51,966 nt of DNA, taken from Lachnospiraceae bacterium (GTDB taxonomy: Bacteria > Bacillota > Clostridia > Lachnospirales > Lachnospiraceae). Positions within the stretch are counted from its first letter, which is position 1. Each line of letters opens with the position of its first letter. Below, one piece after another: positions 9,366 to 18,225 of the stretch. The position numbers and the translations under genes were made by a program. The notes beneath the pieces were generated by a model. The model saw nothing but the letters and a program-made list of their open reading frames with translations. It did not search any database and was not told the origin of the DNA. The stretch is taken from positions 1-51,966 of the forward strand of contig JAILLW010000047.1 in assembly GCA_024692955.1 (NCBI GenBank), read 5' to 3'.

Positions 9366-9394
9366 ATTTTAATCCTGTCAGGATTTTCCGTCAA
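9366..9394 (-). promoter_or_regulatory. Strong sigma-A promoter of the protease gene
   Basis: On the minus strand TTGACG (9389-9394) and TAAAAT (9366-9371) are separated by exactly 17 bases, close to consensus at both boxes. The -35 box abuts the stop codon of the preceding gene at 9395. The first start codon downstream is at 9266, which leaves a leader of roughly 95 bases containing a small CCCGG/CCGGG hairpin. Confidence 0.7.
9371..9385. promoter_or_regulatory. Perfect palindrome inside the protease promoter, candidate operator
   Basis: AATCCTGTCAGGATT is a perfect 7+1+7 palindrome that fills the spacer between the -35 and -10 boxes and touches the -10. A one-base centre cannot form a hairpin loop, so a DNA-binding dimer site is more likely than a terminator. 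The regulator is unknown. Confidence 0.5.
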
Positions 9395-10396
9395 TCAGCG
9401 ATACAGACCCGGATATAGATCTGCCAATGATATCCGGCCGGATTCCGCAAGAAGGAAGGATCCGTAGCATTCCCGGATCACCCGGAGAATGTACTCATCT
9501 TTCACGAGATCACGGTCAAAATGCACGCCGTCATAGGATTCCTCATCCGGATAATATACGATCTCCTCGAAATAATCCGGAAACCACCGGGAAAGCTCCG
9601 AAATCTCATAATCCGCCCGAAGTCTTTCGTCCTCATCTCTTCCCGATTCAAACGCCGGACAGGGATGCAGATGCAGCCGGATCCCCTTCTCATCACAGAG
9701 CGCTTTGATCTTTCCGATATAGCGGTCGGCAAGGGCAAGGGGCGGATCCGGTTCATACGGCGTCGAATACTCTTTCAGCAGATTCAGATAAAGCTTCCTG
9801 TCAGGGCCTGACCGGTCGATCATCCGGACGATCACGGGATTCATAAACGGCTTCCCGTACACTTTTTCCATGGCTTCGATCGTATCCGGATCCAGTTCAC
9901 CGATCGTACCGGTTTCCGCAAAGGGCATGACCGTATACTGATACCCGTAGTCGGTATCGAAGGTCTTCGTCAGGGAATCGGGGCGCATAAAGAGGAAGAT
10001 GTCGGAAGTATCCGGGTGGGCATCGATATAGGTCTTTGCCAGAATATACTGCCCTGCGGGCGTAATCGCTGCATTGCTCCCGATCATCGAGATGCCCGGG
10101 GCGTTCTCCTGCTGCCGGTTGAAAAGCTGGCGGCAGACACTGTCTCCAAGGAAAAGGACTGTCGTTTTATCTGCCCCGGCCGCTTTTTCAATGAAGGGCC
10201 GGATCTCATCCGCACCGACATTTTCCGAGATATAACTTTCCGATCCCGTAAGCTTCGCGATCGGAGTCCTGAAGGGTCCCGTCATGGACAGCAGATCTAG
10301 AATGATCAGCACGGTTGTCAGTATGAGGAGCAGGAACAGTGTCCTTTTTATGAATGCTTTCATCGGCTTTTGATCCATTGGTCTAAAATCAGTCAT
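9395..10396 (-). CDS. Membrane-anchored SGNH-fold protein, partner of the adjacent MBOAT
   Basis: 333 residues. One N-terminal membrane segment (about 15-37) is followed by an extracellular domain. Block I of SGNH hydrolases is seen as 'VLFLGDSVCRQ' with Ser86, and a late Asp/His pair as 'DGVHFD' near residue 290. In DltB/DltD, PatA/PatB and AlgI/AlgJ systems, proteins of this fold move an acyl group onto a glycan outside the membrane; that role is inferred here. The gene starts three bases after the stop of the MBOAT gene, which supports a functional pair. The upstream Shine-Dalgarno is weak, so translation is probably coupled and an inner Met (residue 7 or 12) is possible. Esterase activity instead of transferase activity cannot be excluded. 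Confidence 0.75.
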   Translation of the reverse strand: MTDFRPMDQKPMKAFIKRTLFLLLILTTVLIILDLLSMTGPFRTPIAKLTGSESYISENVGADEIRPFIEKAAGADKTTVLFLGDSVCRQLFNRQQENAPGISMIGSNAAITPAGQYILAKTYIDAHPDTSDIFLFMRPDSLTKTFDTDYGYQYTVMPFAETGTIGELDPDTIEAMEKVYGKPFMNPVIVRMIDRSGPDRKLYLNLLKEYSTPYEPDPPLALADRYIGKIKALCDEKGIRLHLHPCPAFESGRDEDERLRADYEISELSRWFPDYFEEIVYYPDEESYDGVHFDRDLVKDEYILRVIRECYGSFLLAESGRISLADLYPGLYR

Positions 10397-10399
10397 CTC

Positions 10400-11869
10400 T
10401 CAGAACTGCGCGTAAATAAATGTCGAGGGATCCGTCCCGTAGTTGTAGAGCGCTCCCGTTATAAGGGCCGTCGCCGCAAGGATATAAAGTGCCCGGCGGA
10501 TAACCGGCGGTCTTTTGTCCAGCACAGCCTGAAGGCTGCCGTGTTTTTCCGTCAGGTGATCCGCGATAAAGAAGATCACGATCTCCACCGCCAGAAGGAG
10601 GAAGCGGGGCATCCCGTATCCGTTGATCCAGCTCCCGTCGGCAATTGTGGCTCCGAGTCCGAAGTTAAACAGGATTCTCCTGCAGATCAGAAAAACATCC
10701 CTTAAGGATCCGGCCCGGAAGAAGATCCACCCGAATTCCACAAGGAGGAAGGTAAAGAAGCATTTTATAAGCCGGTAAAACAGGAATGAGCCGGAGTTTC
10801 CCACCGGGTTTCTTCCCCGGCTTACGATCGAACCCGCCACCTGATAGAGGCCGTGCAGGATCCCCCAGGCAATATATTTAAATCCGTTTCCATGCCAGAT
10901 CCCGCTTACAAGGAAGGTGATCATCAGATTCACGTATTTCCGGAAAGTGCCCTTTCTGTTCCCGCCAAGGGGGATATAGACATAATCCCTCAGAAATGAG
11001 GAGAGGCTTATATGCCATCTTCGCCAGAAATCCCTTATATCCGCCGCGAAATAAGGCCGGCGGAAGTTGTCATCAAGCCGGAACCCCAGAAGGTTCGCCG
11101 CTCCGATCGCGATGAGGCTGTAGCCCGCGAAATCGGCATACAGCTCGATCCCGTACATCAGACAGCCGAAAAGCAGCGCCGCCCCGCTCTTTAAAGCGAT
11201 ATCGGAAAACAGAGGCTCGATAAGAAGGTGGATCCTGTCCGCGATAAGGATCTTCTGAAGATAGCCCGAAAGCATCATCAGAACGCCGGTCCTTGCCAGC
11301 TCATAGGAAAAGGCGGTCCCTTCCCGGATCTCCTTAAGAAGCCCTGTGCTCCTCTGGATCGGGCCGGAGATGACCGTCGGGAAGAAGGAAACGTAGGCGG
11401 CATATTTCAGTATATTCCCTTCCGCTTTCGTCTTTTTCATATAAACATCCGCCATATACCCGATGGCCTGCAAGGAATAAAACGACAGCCCGACGGATCC
11501 GAGAACGCCGGCAAAGCCGATCTTCAGCCTGAAAACAAAAAAGGCGGCGACCGTGATCAGAAGAAATGTCAGGAACACGGCCTTCCGGCGGGTTTCCGCC
11601 CGCTCCGTGCGCGCCTTTTCCTCCCGTTCCGTTCGCGACTCTCCCGCCTGCTCCGTGCGAGCCTCTCCCGCCCGTTCCGTAAGCATCGCCCCGGCCCAGG
11701 TGATCGCGATAATGATGAGCATAGTAAGGGCACATCCCGGCCCCCAGCTCAGGATAAACAGGATATTCGAAAGGAGGAGAAAAAGATACCGGTATCCGGA
11801 AGGAATCTGATGGTAGAGTATGAATATCAGGAAAAAGAATGGCAAAAAGCGGATGGATGTGAAGTTCAT
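10400..11869 (-). CDS. MBOAT-family membrane O-acyltransferase (DltB/AlgI-like)
   Basis: 489 residues and about a dozen hydrophobic segments. The MBOAT signature is clear: 'DFWRRWHISLSSFLRDYVY' with His286, 'IPLGGNRKGTFRKYVN', and 'VSGIWHGNGFKYIAWG' with the conserved His326. Members of this family carry an acyl group across the membrane for glycan O-acylation together with an SGNH partner, and that partner is encoded immediately downstream. The start ATG at 11869 has a GGAGG site nine bases upstream. An unusual feature is a highly charged octapeptide repeat in the loop after the second membrane segment (residues 65-96). The acyl group is probably acetyl because no carrier protein or ligase is linked to this pair; that is inference. 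Confidence 0.88.
   Translation of the reverse strand: MNFTSIRFLPFFFLIFILYHQIPSGYRYLFLLLSNILFILSWGPGCALTMLIIIAITWAGAMLTERAGEARTEQAGESRTEREEKARTERAETRRKAVFLTFLLITVAAFFVFRLKIGFAGVLGSVGLSFYSLQAIGYMADVYMKKTKAEGNILKYAAYVSFFPTVISGPIQRSTGLLKEIREGTAFSYELARTGVLMMLSGYLQKILIADRIHLLIEPLFSDIALKSGAALLFGCLMYGIELYADFAGYSLIAIGAANLLGFRLDDNFRRPYFAADIRDFWRRWHISLSSFLRDYVYIPLGGNRKGTFRKYVNLMITFLVSGIWHGNGFKYIAWGILHGLYQVAGSIVSRGRNPVGNSGSFLFYRLIKCFFTFLLVEFGWIFFRAGSLRDVFLICRRILFNFGLGATIADGSWINGYGMPRFLLLAVEIVIFFIADHLTEKHGSLQAVLDKRPPVIRRALYILAATALITGALYNYGTDPSTFIYAQF
11582..11677 (-). repeat. Four 24-bp in-frame repeats encoding charged octapeptides
   Basis: Within the MBOAT gene, residues 65-72, 73-80, 81-88 and 89-96 read ERAGEART, EQAGESRT, EREEKART and ERAETRRK. 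The DNA repeats with a 24-bp period, so this is a true tandem repeat and not only a compositional bias. It probably forms a charged helix on the loop after the second membrane segment. Copy number may vary between strains. Confidence 0.8.
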
Positions 11870-12008
11870 TTCCGTACCTCCGAGAAAATACTATCAGAAT
11901 ATGGAGGATTTTTCACCCCCGATTTTTCGGTAAAATATGGAAATACTCCCCTTAACTGTCACCGGGTTCTTTTCATACTTGATTACAACCCGGAACTCCT
12001 GCAGTGCC

Positions 12009-12037
12009 TTGACTTTTTTAATTCTGTCCCTTATCAT
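12009..12037 (+). promoter_or_regulatory. Putative promoter for the TupA-like/GT2 pair
   Basis: TTGACT (12009-12014) and TATCAT (12032-12037) are separated by 17 bases, about 40 bases upstream of the ATG at 12080. The region 11870-12079 separates divergent genes and has no other feature that I can support. Confidence 0.45.
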
Positions 12038-12079
12038 TTCGTTGTTGACAATAGCAGGCTATGATATTTCTTTCCGACG

Positions 12080-12967
12080 ATGACGCTGAAAGCTTTTCTG
12101 AAAAACAGATCGTTACACTTTCCGAAAACCTTGCTGCACCTGTATTATTACAATAGCGTCCATCCTGACAAAATATGCAGTTTCCGTAATCCCAAGTCCT
12201 ATGACGAAAAGATCCATTATCTGATGGCTCATTTGTATGATGAGACATACGGCCGTTTTGCTGATAAGTATGCTGTAAGGCAATATGTCGCCGACTGCGG
12301 CCTTGACAGTCTTCTGGTTCCTGTCTATGAAATATGGGAAGATCCGAGTGAGATAGATTTTTCCGGTCTTCCGGCGGCGTTTGTCCTGAAAGCCACGCAC
12401 GGCGCCGGAGACAGGTTCAGGGAGTTTGTATATGACAAGGACACAGCTGATATTGATAAGATCAAAGAAAAATTCTCAAAGGTGTTCAAGTACAATTATG
12501 CGTTGAAACGGGGAGAATATCATTATGCCGGCATAAAACCCCGGATCATCTGTGAAAAAATGCTTATGCAGCCCGGTCACCCTTTCCTGAACGATTTCAA
12601 GATCGTCTGTTCCTACGGAAAAGCAAAAGCCGTTCTGGTGTGTTCGGAACGAAACAAAGGGCGTGATTACTATTCATGTGACTGGCAGTATCTGGAATAT
12701 GTCAAACCGGAATACCGATCTGATCATCAACACCAAAAGCCGGCACAGCTTGATGAAATGATCCGCGTTGCGGAAATACTGTCCAGGCCCTTTCCGCTTG
12801 CAAGAATCGATCTTTACTGTGTTGAAGATCGTATCTATATGGGGGAAATCACGCTGACTCCCTACGGAGGCAGTCATAATTACCTTACGGATTATGGACA
12901 GTCGGAACTTGGAAAGATGATCTCTCTTCCGTCAAAAGCAGCAGCGCGAAGGTATTTGGAGAAGTAA
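12080..12967 (+). CDS. TupA-like ATP-grasp protein of glycan biosynthesis
   Basis: 295 residues with no membrane segment. The pattern matches the TupA-like ATP-grasp family, found in teichuronopeptide, capsule and LPS clusters: 'NPKSYDEKIHYLMA' near the N-terminus, 'DKYAVRQYV', 'FVLKATHGAGD' (nucleotide-binding strand and loop), 'NDFKIVCSYGK', and a C-terminal 'ARIDLYCVEDRIYMGEITLTPYGG' region with the Asp and Glu expected for magnesium-ATP. Family members are thought to ligate an amino-acid or peptide-like group to a polysaccharide, although few have been tested. It is followed one base later by a GT2 gene (12969), so both probably act on the same glycan. The ribosome site is weak. The base composition is lower in GC than the genes to its left. 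Confidence 0.8.
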   Translation: MTLKAFLKNRSLHFPKTLLHLYYYNSVHPDKICSFRNPKSYDEKIHYLMAHLYDETYGRFADKYAVRQYVADCGLDSLLVPVYEIWEDPSEIDFSGLPAAFVLKATHGAGDRFREFVYDKDTADIDKIKEKFSKVFKYNYALKRGEYHYAGIKPRIICEKMLMQPGHPFLNDFKIVCSYGKAKAVLVCSERNKGRDYYSCDWQYLEYVKPEYRSDHQHQKPAQLDEMIRVAEILSRPFPLARIDLYCVEDRIYMGEITLTPYGGSHNYLTDYGQSELGKMISLPSKAAARRYLEK

Positions 12968-12968
12968 T

Positions 12969-13871
12969 ATGGCGAATAAACTGTTCTCGGTCGTTATACC
13001 GTATTATAATTCCATAAGTACTCTACAGCGACTGCTTGATTCCATTCCCCGTGATCCGGATATCGAAGTGATCGTCGCTGACGATAAAAGTACTGAGGGG
13101 ATGGAAGTTTTTAATGCCCTCAAAGAAAAAGAACAATGCTATAACCGGATTTTCGTTGAAAACACTGGGAACTCAAAAGGCGTTGGTGCGGCACGGAATG
13201 TAGGTCTCGGGTTTGCGACGGGAAAGTGGATCCTGTTTGCGGATGCTGATGACTACTTTCTTGATGGCGCATTTGATGAACTGCGAAAACACGCCGATTC
13301 TCAAGCTGATCAGATTTTCTTTTGCCATACAAGTGCTGATAGTGAAACGGGTGAGCCGGGAAAGAGGCATGCCTTCTACGAGAAACTGATCAGCACTTAT
13401 CTTTCCGATCCTTCCGAAGAGAATGAGCGAAAGATCCGATACCGTTATTCCTGGGTAACTTCAAAGATGATAAGCCATTCCTTTCTGAAGAAAAACAATC
13501 TCAGATTCGAAGAGATCCTTACCAGTGAAGATTCTATGTTTACCGTTTATTCGGGATGGCTTTCGGATACCATTGAATATTATGATCATCCCATCTACTG
13601 CATCACTGCGAATAACAGGTCGGTGACTCATAAAAAAAACAGAGAAAAAGAATTCGTACAGGCACACAGTGTCTGTAAACGTGTAAGATTCCTTCAGGAA
13701 AGGCTTCCGAAGGACCAGGTGGATGCTCTTGGGTTTTCCGGAAATCTGTGTATACGGAGAGCATTCAGGATGTATCACGATCCTCTGCTGATGCTGCAAC
13801 TGTATGTGATCTTCAAGAAAAACCATATCCCATTAAAATATAAAGTAGGACCATTTCATATTAAGCTCTAA
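12969..13871 (+). CDS. Family 2 glycosyltransferase
   Basis: 300 residues. An N-terminal GT-A fold starts with 'FSVVIPYYNS', then 'EVIVADDKSTE', 'GVGAARNVGL' and the metal-binding 'FADADDYF' at about 90-97. No membrane segments are visible, so it is a cytoplasmic or membrane-associated transferase. Donor and acceptor cannot be predicted. The ATG sits one base after the stop of the TupA-like gene and is preceded by GGAGAAG inside that gene, which indicates a two-gene operon. The stop faces the convergent Stealth gene 37 bases away. Confidence 0.85.
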   Translation: MANKLFSVVIPYYNSISTLQRLLDSIPRDPDIEVIVADDKSTEGMEVFNALKEKEQCYNRIFVENTGNSKGVGAARNVGLGFATGKWILFADADDYFLDGAFDELRKHADSQADQIFFCHTSADSETGEPGKRHAFYEKLISTYLSDPSEENERKIRYRYSWVTSKMISHSFLKKNNLRFEEILTSEDSMFTVYSGWLSDTIEYYDHPIYCITANNRSVTHKKNREKEFVQAHSVCKRVRFLQERLPKDQVDALGFSGNLCIRRAFRMYHDPLLMLQLYVIFKKNHIPLKYKVGPFHIKL

Positions 13872-13908
13872 CCGCTATCATTCGCGCAAAAGGTTTCTTA
13901 CGAAACTC

Positions 13909-14910
13909 CTAAATCTCAAACGACGATTTTTCCGGATAAAGCCTGTTTAGATCATTGTTCAGACGTTCCCGCAATTCATAAAAATCATCCTCTTCCGCAT
14001 TGTCATTAAAGCACATAAGAGGGCGCCTCTTTTCTTTCAGAGCCGCTGATATTTCGTCAATTGTGGCTGCTGATATCTCATATTTAATTGAAACCTTTGG
14101 CGATCGCGGAAAGAATTTCCCTCTGTAAAACTGCCAATAGGAAAAAATCCAGTGATTCATATCATCAGACTGACGAAATTTGTGAGAGCAGACTTTTGAC
14201 AGTTCTTCCGGCGCGATACTCCATAAGTCCTCATAAGTCGACTTCAGATAAGAGTAAGGACAATGGCAGGAGTAAAACCCGGTAAAACGGACAAAAAAGA
14301 ACAGAACTATGTTATTGAAGATTTTTCTTCCATATCTTGGTGAAAACCATTTGATCCAGTTCTTCAGAATGGAAGCACGCTTCCTTCCATATCTGTTAAG
14401 AAAAGAGATGTCAATAAGAGGTGCCAGCCAGAATGGGTCTTCGCGGGTATTCATTCGCGGCCATACTTCCATAATCGCGGTATCGCATGGAAGTCCTTTT
14501 TTGAAAAACAGTTCAGGGGTTATGCGGTTTATAATAAAGTAATCGTCGTTAAAGTAAACAAAATGTTCGGACAAGCCCTCAATACGATGCAGATTCATAT
14601 CGATTGTCCTGCTGGAAAACGTTGGCAGCCAATCGGATGGGATGTAGTCCTCGTGCCGGATGAGTACAAGCTTTGGATTATCCAGGTTCAGCCATTTCGG
14701 GTAATGACCGTATGTGATCAGGTATACCTTATGAACCCAGGGAGCATTCTTTTCTATACCACGAAACAGGTATTGCAGATTATCCCAGCTGCGGAATCTC
14801 TTTTCCCTGTTATCGGTATTCCCTGTCTCCTCAAGAGCATACTTTTCCTTCTCCCTGATCCATTCCGAATCCTCTCCGTCTACCCATGTTATTACAAAAT
14901 CGATATCCAT
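13909..14910 (-). CDS. Stealth-family sugar-1-phosphate transferase
   Basis: 333 residues. It carries the conserved regions of Stealth proteins. CR1 is 'DIDFVITWVDGEDSEW' at residues 2-17. CR2 starts at about 38 with 'RFRSWDNLQYLFRGIEKNAPW' (first part 'RFRSWDNLQYLFRGIE') and runs to 'HFVYFNDDYFI' (116-126). CR3- and CR4-type regions follow, including 'SHKFRQSDDMNHW'. Known Stealth enzymes transfer hexose-1-phosphate or N-acetylhexosamine-1-phosphate to form phosphodiester-linked capsule polymers. That reaction is expected here, but the sugar is unknown. It is a single gene on the minus strand between plus-strand glycan genes, with its own promoter (14953-14981) and a GGAG ribosome site. The Stealth call is firm; the substrate is not. 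Confidence 0.88.
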   Translation of the reverse strand: MDIDFVITWVDGEDSEWIREKEKYALEETGNTDNREKRFRSWDNLQYLFRGIEKNAPWVHKVYLITYGHYPKWLNLDNPKLVLIRHEDYIPSDWLPTFSSRTIDMNLHRIEGLSEHFVYFNDDYFIINRITPELFFKKGLPCDTAIMEVWPRMNTREDPFWLAPLIDISFLNRYGRKRASILKNWIKWFSPRYGRKIFNNIVLFFFVRFTGFYSCHCPYSYLKSTYEDLWSIAPEELSKVCSHKFRQSDDMNHWIFSYWQFYRGKFFPRSPKVSIKYEISAATIDEISAALKEKRRPLMCFNDNAEEDDFYELRERLNNDLNRLYPEKSSFEI

Positions 14911-14952
14911 CTACTCCGCCTATTCCGTCAAACATATATGCAAGTCTTTCCA

Positions 14953-14981
14953 AATTTACATTACTTCTTTTTCTTATTCAA
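14953..14981 (-). promoter_or_regulatory. Putative promoter of the Stealth gene
   Basis: On the minus strand TTGAAT (14976-14981) and TAAATT (14953-14958) are 17 bases apart, about 45 bases before the ATG at 14910. The divergent spacer 14911-15234 (324 bases, AT-rich) holds this promoter and one for the plus-strand YfhO gene; I see no ORF or RNA gene in it. Confidence 0.5.
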
Positions 14982-15172
14982 GCAGTACAGATAATTTAAT
15001 GAAGCCTTGAACACTTGAAATTTGTGAAGTTTTGTTATTCCTGTATTTCAACCACAATAATACGCATTTTACACTTTAGCAAGTTTGTTTTCAATAAATA
15101 TACTATATGGTATTTCATTCGAACACTTCAGTAGTCATATTTCATGCGCGTTTCACACCTGACATGTGCTCT

Positions 15173-15202
15173 GTGACATACTCGCTTAATCTATGGTAAA
15201 AT
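15173..15202 (+). promoter_or_regulatory. Putative promoter of the YfhO-like gene
   Basis: GTGACA (15173-15178) and TAAAAT (15197-15202) are separated by 18 bases. A GAGAGG ribosome site lies between this promoter and the ATG at 15235, giving a leader of about 25 bases. Confidence 0.5.
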
Positions 15203-15234
15203 GTTCATAAAACACTTACAGAGAGGTTCAGGTA

Positions 15235-18060
15235 ATGCCCCGCATTGCAGTATTATTCTCAGATGATTCTAAGAAGAAAACATACTATGCTGTTTATTCG
15301 GCATTCTTCTTTATTACCGCTTTTTTCTGCTTCTCATGGTTCCTTTTTTCCGGAAGGTCCCTGATATATAACGATGACGGATGGTCTCAGTATCTGAAAG
15401 CCCTTGTGTATTATGCTACTTATCTTCGCGGGATCATAAGGCATCTCTTATATGACCACCGAATAATAGTTCCCGACTGGGACTTCACTATCGGTGAAGG
15501 CAGCGATATCATAAACGCTCTCCATTACTATGTGATCGGTGATCCTTTAACACTTCTTTCCGTATTTGTTCCTGTCAGGTATATGCACTGGTTTTTCTCT
15601 TTCCTGAGCATACTCCGTATGTATCTGGCCGGGATCTCATTTTCCGTTCTTTGTTTCGGTACGGGCGCAAAGAACAGATACGCTGTTCTTGCAGGATCGA
15701 TTGCTTACGCATTTTGCGGCTGGGCTCTGGTCGGTGCTGCAAGGCATCCTTATTTTATAAATCCGATGATACTTTTCCCATTGATGATACTTGGAATCGA
15801 AAAGATCCTTAAAAAAGAGAAGTCCTGGCTGTTTATCATAGTCACTGCTGCCTCTGCTGCCAGCAATTTCTACTTTTTCTATATGATCGTACTTCTTACA
15901 GTAATATATTTCTTTGTACGAATGATCTTTCTCCGCTTAGAGCATCATGAAAAGGTGAAAAGCATTGCGGTTTATTCATTAAAAACCGCATTTTCAGGTG
16001 CTCTCGGTATATGTCTTGCCGGTATTATCTTTCTTCCGGTGATCATGATGTTTTTAAGCGACAGCCGAATATCCTCCGGCCGGCAGCCGTTTCATCTTTT
16101 CTATCCATTATCATACTACAGTGAACTGCCATCCCTTTTCCTTTCAGCTGACAGACCTTACTGGCTGTGTCTTGGATTTTCGGCCCCTGTGCTGATTTCA
16201 ATAATGCTTCTGTTCCTGAAGAAGAAAAAGGATGTTTTTCTTAAAGTCCTTTTCCTCCTATGCATTTTCATTATCCTTCTGCCGATTGCGGGCAGGCTGC
16301 TTAATGGAATGTCTTATATGTCTAATCGCTGGTGTTGGGGATTTTGTCTGTTGTGTACTTATATACTGGTCAGAGAATGGGAAGATCTGCAGGCGCTCAC
16401 CGCAAAGAAGAGCTGGCAGCTTTTCGTATGCAGTATTGCATATTATGCGGTTATTCTGTTATTCGACAAATCCCGTGTAAAACCGGCCCTGTCCGCCATC
16501 CCCATGTTCTTTATTTCCCTTACTGTATTGTCCGTGAATGCAAAGCAAAAACTTGAACTGGTAAAACCGCTTTTGTTGATCACAGTTATCATCGCAGGTG
16601 CAGTGAATATCGCATTTTGGAAGTATTCACCGGGCGGAGACAACTATATTTTGAAATGCCTTGAAAACTCTAAGATCCCTTATGAATGGGAGAACAATGA
16701 AGCCCGCTTGATCAGCGAGATATCTGACACTCCTTATATGCGAATATCGGGTAGGGATCTTGAGAGAAATGCCAATATATACTATGGCTTATCCAGCACA
16801 CAGTATTATTGGACCCTGTCAAATCCATATATGAGCAAATATCGCTCAGATCTTTCCATGAGGGAACCCCGGCATTTTCTCTATGAAGGATATGACGACA
16901 GAACCACTCCTACGGTATTATCTTCTGTCCGATACTATTCCGTTCACAATGATGACAGTACAGGAATGCCTTACGGATTCTCTTTTCTTGATAAACTCAA
17001 TTCAGATCCTGCAGCAAATTATTATTCTGTTTTTGAGAATGAGAGTTTCCTTCCACCCGCCTATTGTTATGACAGATATATACCAGCGAAGACCTGGAAA
17101 GATTGTGATCCTGTTCAGAAACAGGAGATACAGCTCGAAGCGGCTTATATCGATGCTGAACCGGATGAGATTGAGGTATTGGATGAGGCATCACCGGACT
17201 ATCAGATACCTTATGATCTCAAATGCGAAGGTTCGGATATAAGCATTTTTGAAAACTCCATCATTACCACAGCAAAAAACTGCAGAATTGAACTGACTCT
17301 TAACACAATTTCAGGTAACTCCGAAACCTATATCGGTTTTGAAGGCCTGTCTTACCGGCCTGTGTCGGAGTATGATCTTTATTTCGGCGATACATCCGTG
17401 GACCCTCATAACCTGTATAATCATACCAATTGGAAAATGCTTTCGAAAGACAGACAGATTTCCATTAAGAAAAACAGGATCTACCAAAAGCCGGTTGAAA
17501 ATGTGGAAATCGTGATAAGCTCATCTTTCGGGACCGAAAAAGAGATAGCTTATCTACCTCCGGATGCACCCTTTTCAGGCGGAAGACATGATTTTATCGC
17601 AAATCTCGGCTATTCGGAAGTACCTACAGATAAGATTACGATCACTTTCCCGGAAACCGGTATCTATACTTTCAGCAGTCTGAATGTATACAGCGTTTCG
17701 ATGGACGGTTTTTCCGAAAAGATAAATGCTCTGAAAAGCAATACAATAGACAATCTGGAGTTCGGAACCGATTTCGTTTCCGGTGACATTTCTCTCGACA
17801 GCAGTAAACTGCTTTGTATGGCTATACCGTTTTCGAAAGGATGGGAGGCTAATGTTGACGGGGAGAAGACGAAAGTCTACTGCCTGAATGGCCGTTATTT
17901 GGGAATCATTATTCCGGCAGGCAATCATAAGGTGGAATTTCTTTATCATACACCGTACAAAAAAGCCGGATCTGTATTATCAATATGTGGACTCGCAGTC
18001 CTTGCTGCTATGATCCTCCGGGAGTATCTCCGTTATAAGGGAACTGCGCAGTCAGTGTAG
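15235..18060 (+). CDS. YfhO-family polytopic membrane glycosyltransferase (GT-C type)
   Basis: 941 residues. The N-terminal half (about 15-480) has a dozen or more hydrophobic helices. The early extracellular loop 'GRSLIYNDDGWSQYLKALVYY' (first part 'SLIYNDDGWSQYLK') holds the acidic pair expected at a GT-C active site. The C-terminal part (about 485-910) is a soluble extracytoplasmic domain, with one last membrane helix before the end. This is the architecture of the YfhO family, whose studied members glycosylate lipoteichoic or wall teichoic acid or other surface polymers outside the membrane, using polyprenol-phosphate sugars. The motif 'FSKGWEANVDGEKTKVY' near the C-terminus is typical of the family. 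The target here is unknown. The gene stands alone after its promoter and is followed by two LicD-type genes. Confidence 0.85.
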   Translation: MPRIAVLFSDDSKKKTYYAVYSAFFFITAFFCFSWFLFSGRSLIYNDDGWSQYLKALVYYATYLRGIIRHLLYDHRIIVPDWDFTIGEGSDIINALHYYVIGDPLTLLSVFVPVRYMHWFFSFLSILRMYLAGISFSVLCFGTGAKNRYAVLAGSIAYAFCGWALVGAARHPYFINPMILFPLMILGIEKILKKEKSWLFIIVTAASAASNFYFFYMIVLLTVIYFFVRMIFLRLEHHEKVKSIAVYSLKTAFSGALGICLAGIIFLPVIMMFLSDSRISSGRQPFHLFYPLSYYSELPSLFLSADRPYWLCLGFSAPVLISIMLLFLKKKKDVFLKVLFLLCIFIILLPIAGRLLNGMSYMSNRWCWGFCLLCTYILVREWEDLQALTAKKSWQLFVCSIAYYAVILLFDKSRVKPALSAIPMFFISLTVLSVNAKQKLELVKPLLLITVIIAGAVNIAFWKYSPGGDNYILKCLENSKIPYEWENNEARLISEISDTPYMRISGRDLERNANIYYGLSSTQYYWTLSNPYMSKYRSDLSMREPRHFLYEGYDDRTTPTVLSSVRYYSVHNDDSTGMPYGFSFLDKLNSDPAANYYSVFENESFLPPAYCYDRYIPAKTWKDCDPVQKQEIQLEAAYIDAEPDEIEVLDEASPDYQIPYDLKCEGSDISIFENSIITTAKNCRIELTLNTISGNSETYIGFEGLSYRPVSEYDLYFGDTSVDPHNLYNHTNWKMLSKDRQISIKKNRIYQKPVENVEIVISSSFGTEKEIAYLPPDAPFSGGRHDFIANLGYSEVPTDKITITFPETGIYTFSSLNVYSVSMDGFSEKINALKSNTIDNLEFGTDFVSGDISLDSSKLLCMAIPFSKGWEANVDGEKTKVYCLNGRYLGIIIPAGNHKVEFLYHTPYKKAGSVLSICGLAVLAAMILREYLRYKGTAQSV

Positions 18061-18225
18061 TATTGATTAGATTCATCCATTTCTCAAATTGAATTGCTGC
18101 CAGAATTACCGAGCGTAAATTCAAGTGAACACCAGAAGCTGATATAATTGACTTTCCATATCACTTTTGATAGAATAAACGAAAATTTTCGCTTGGATGT
18201 ATTACTTGGTTACAGGTGTATATTG

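Noticed and set aside
9371..9385. Intrinsic terminator of the SGNH gene
   Set aside because: The palindrome has a one-base centre, so an RNA hairpin with a proper loop cannot form as drawn; its position between promoter boxes fits an operator better.
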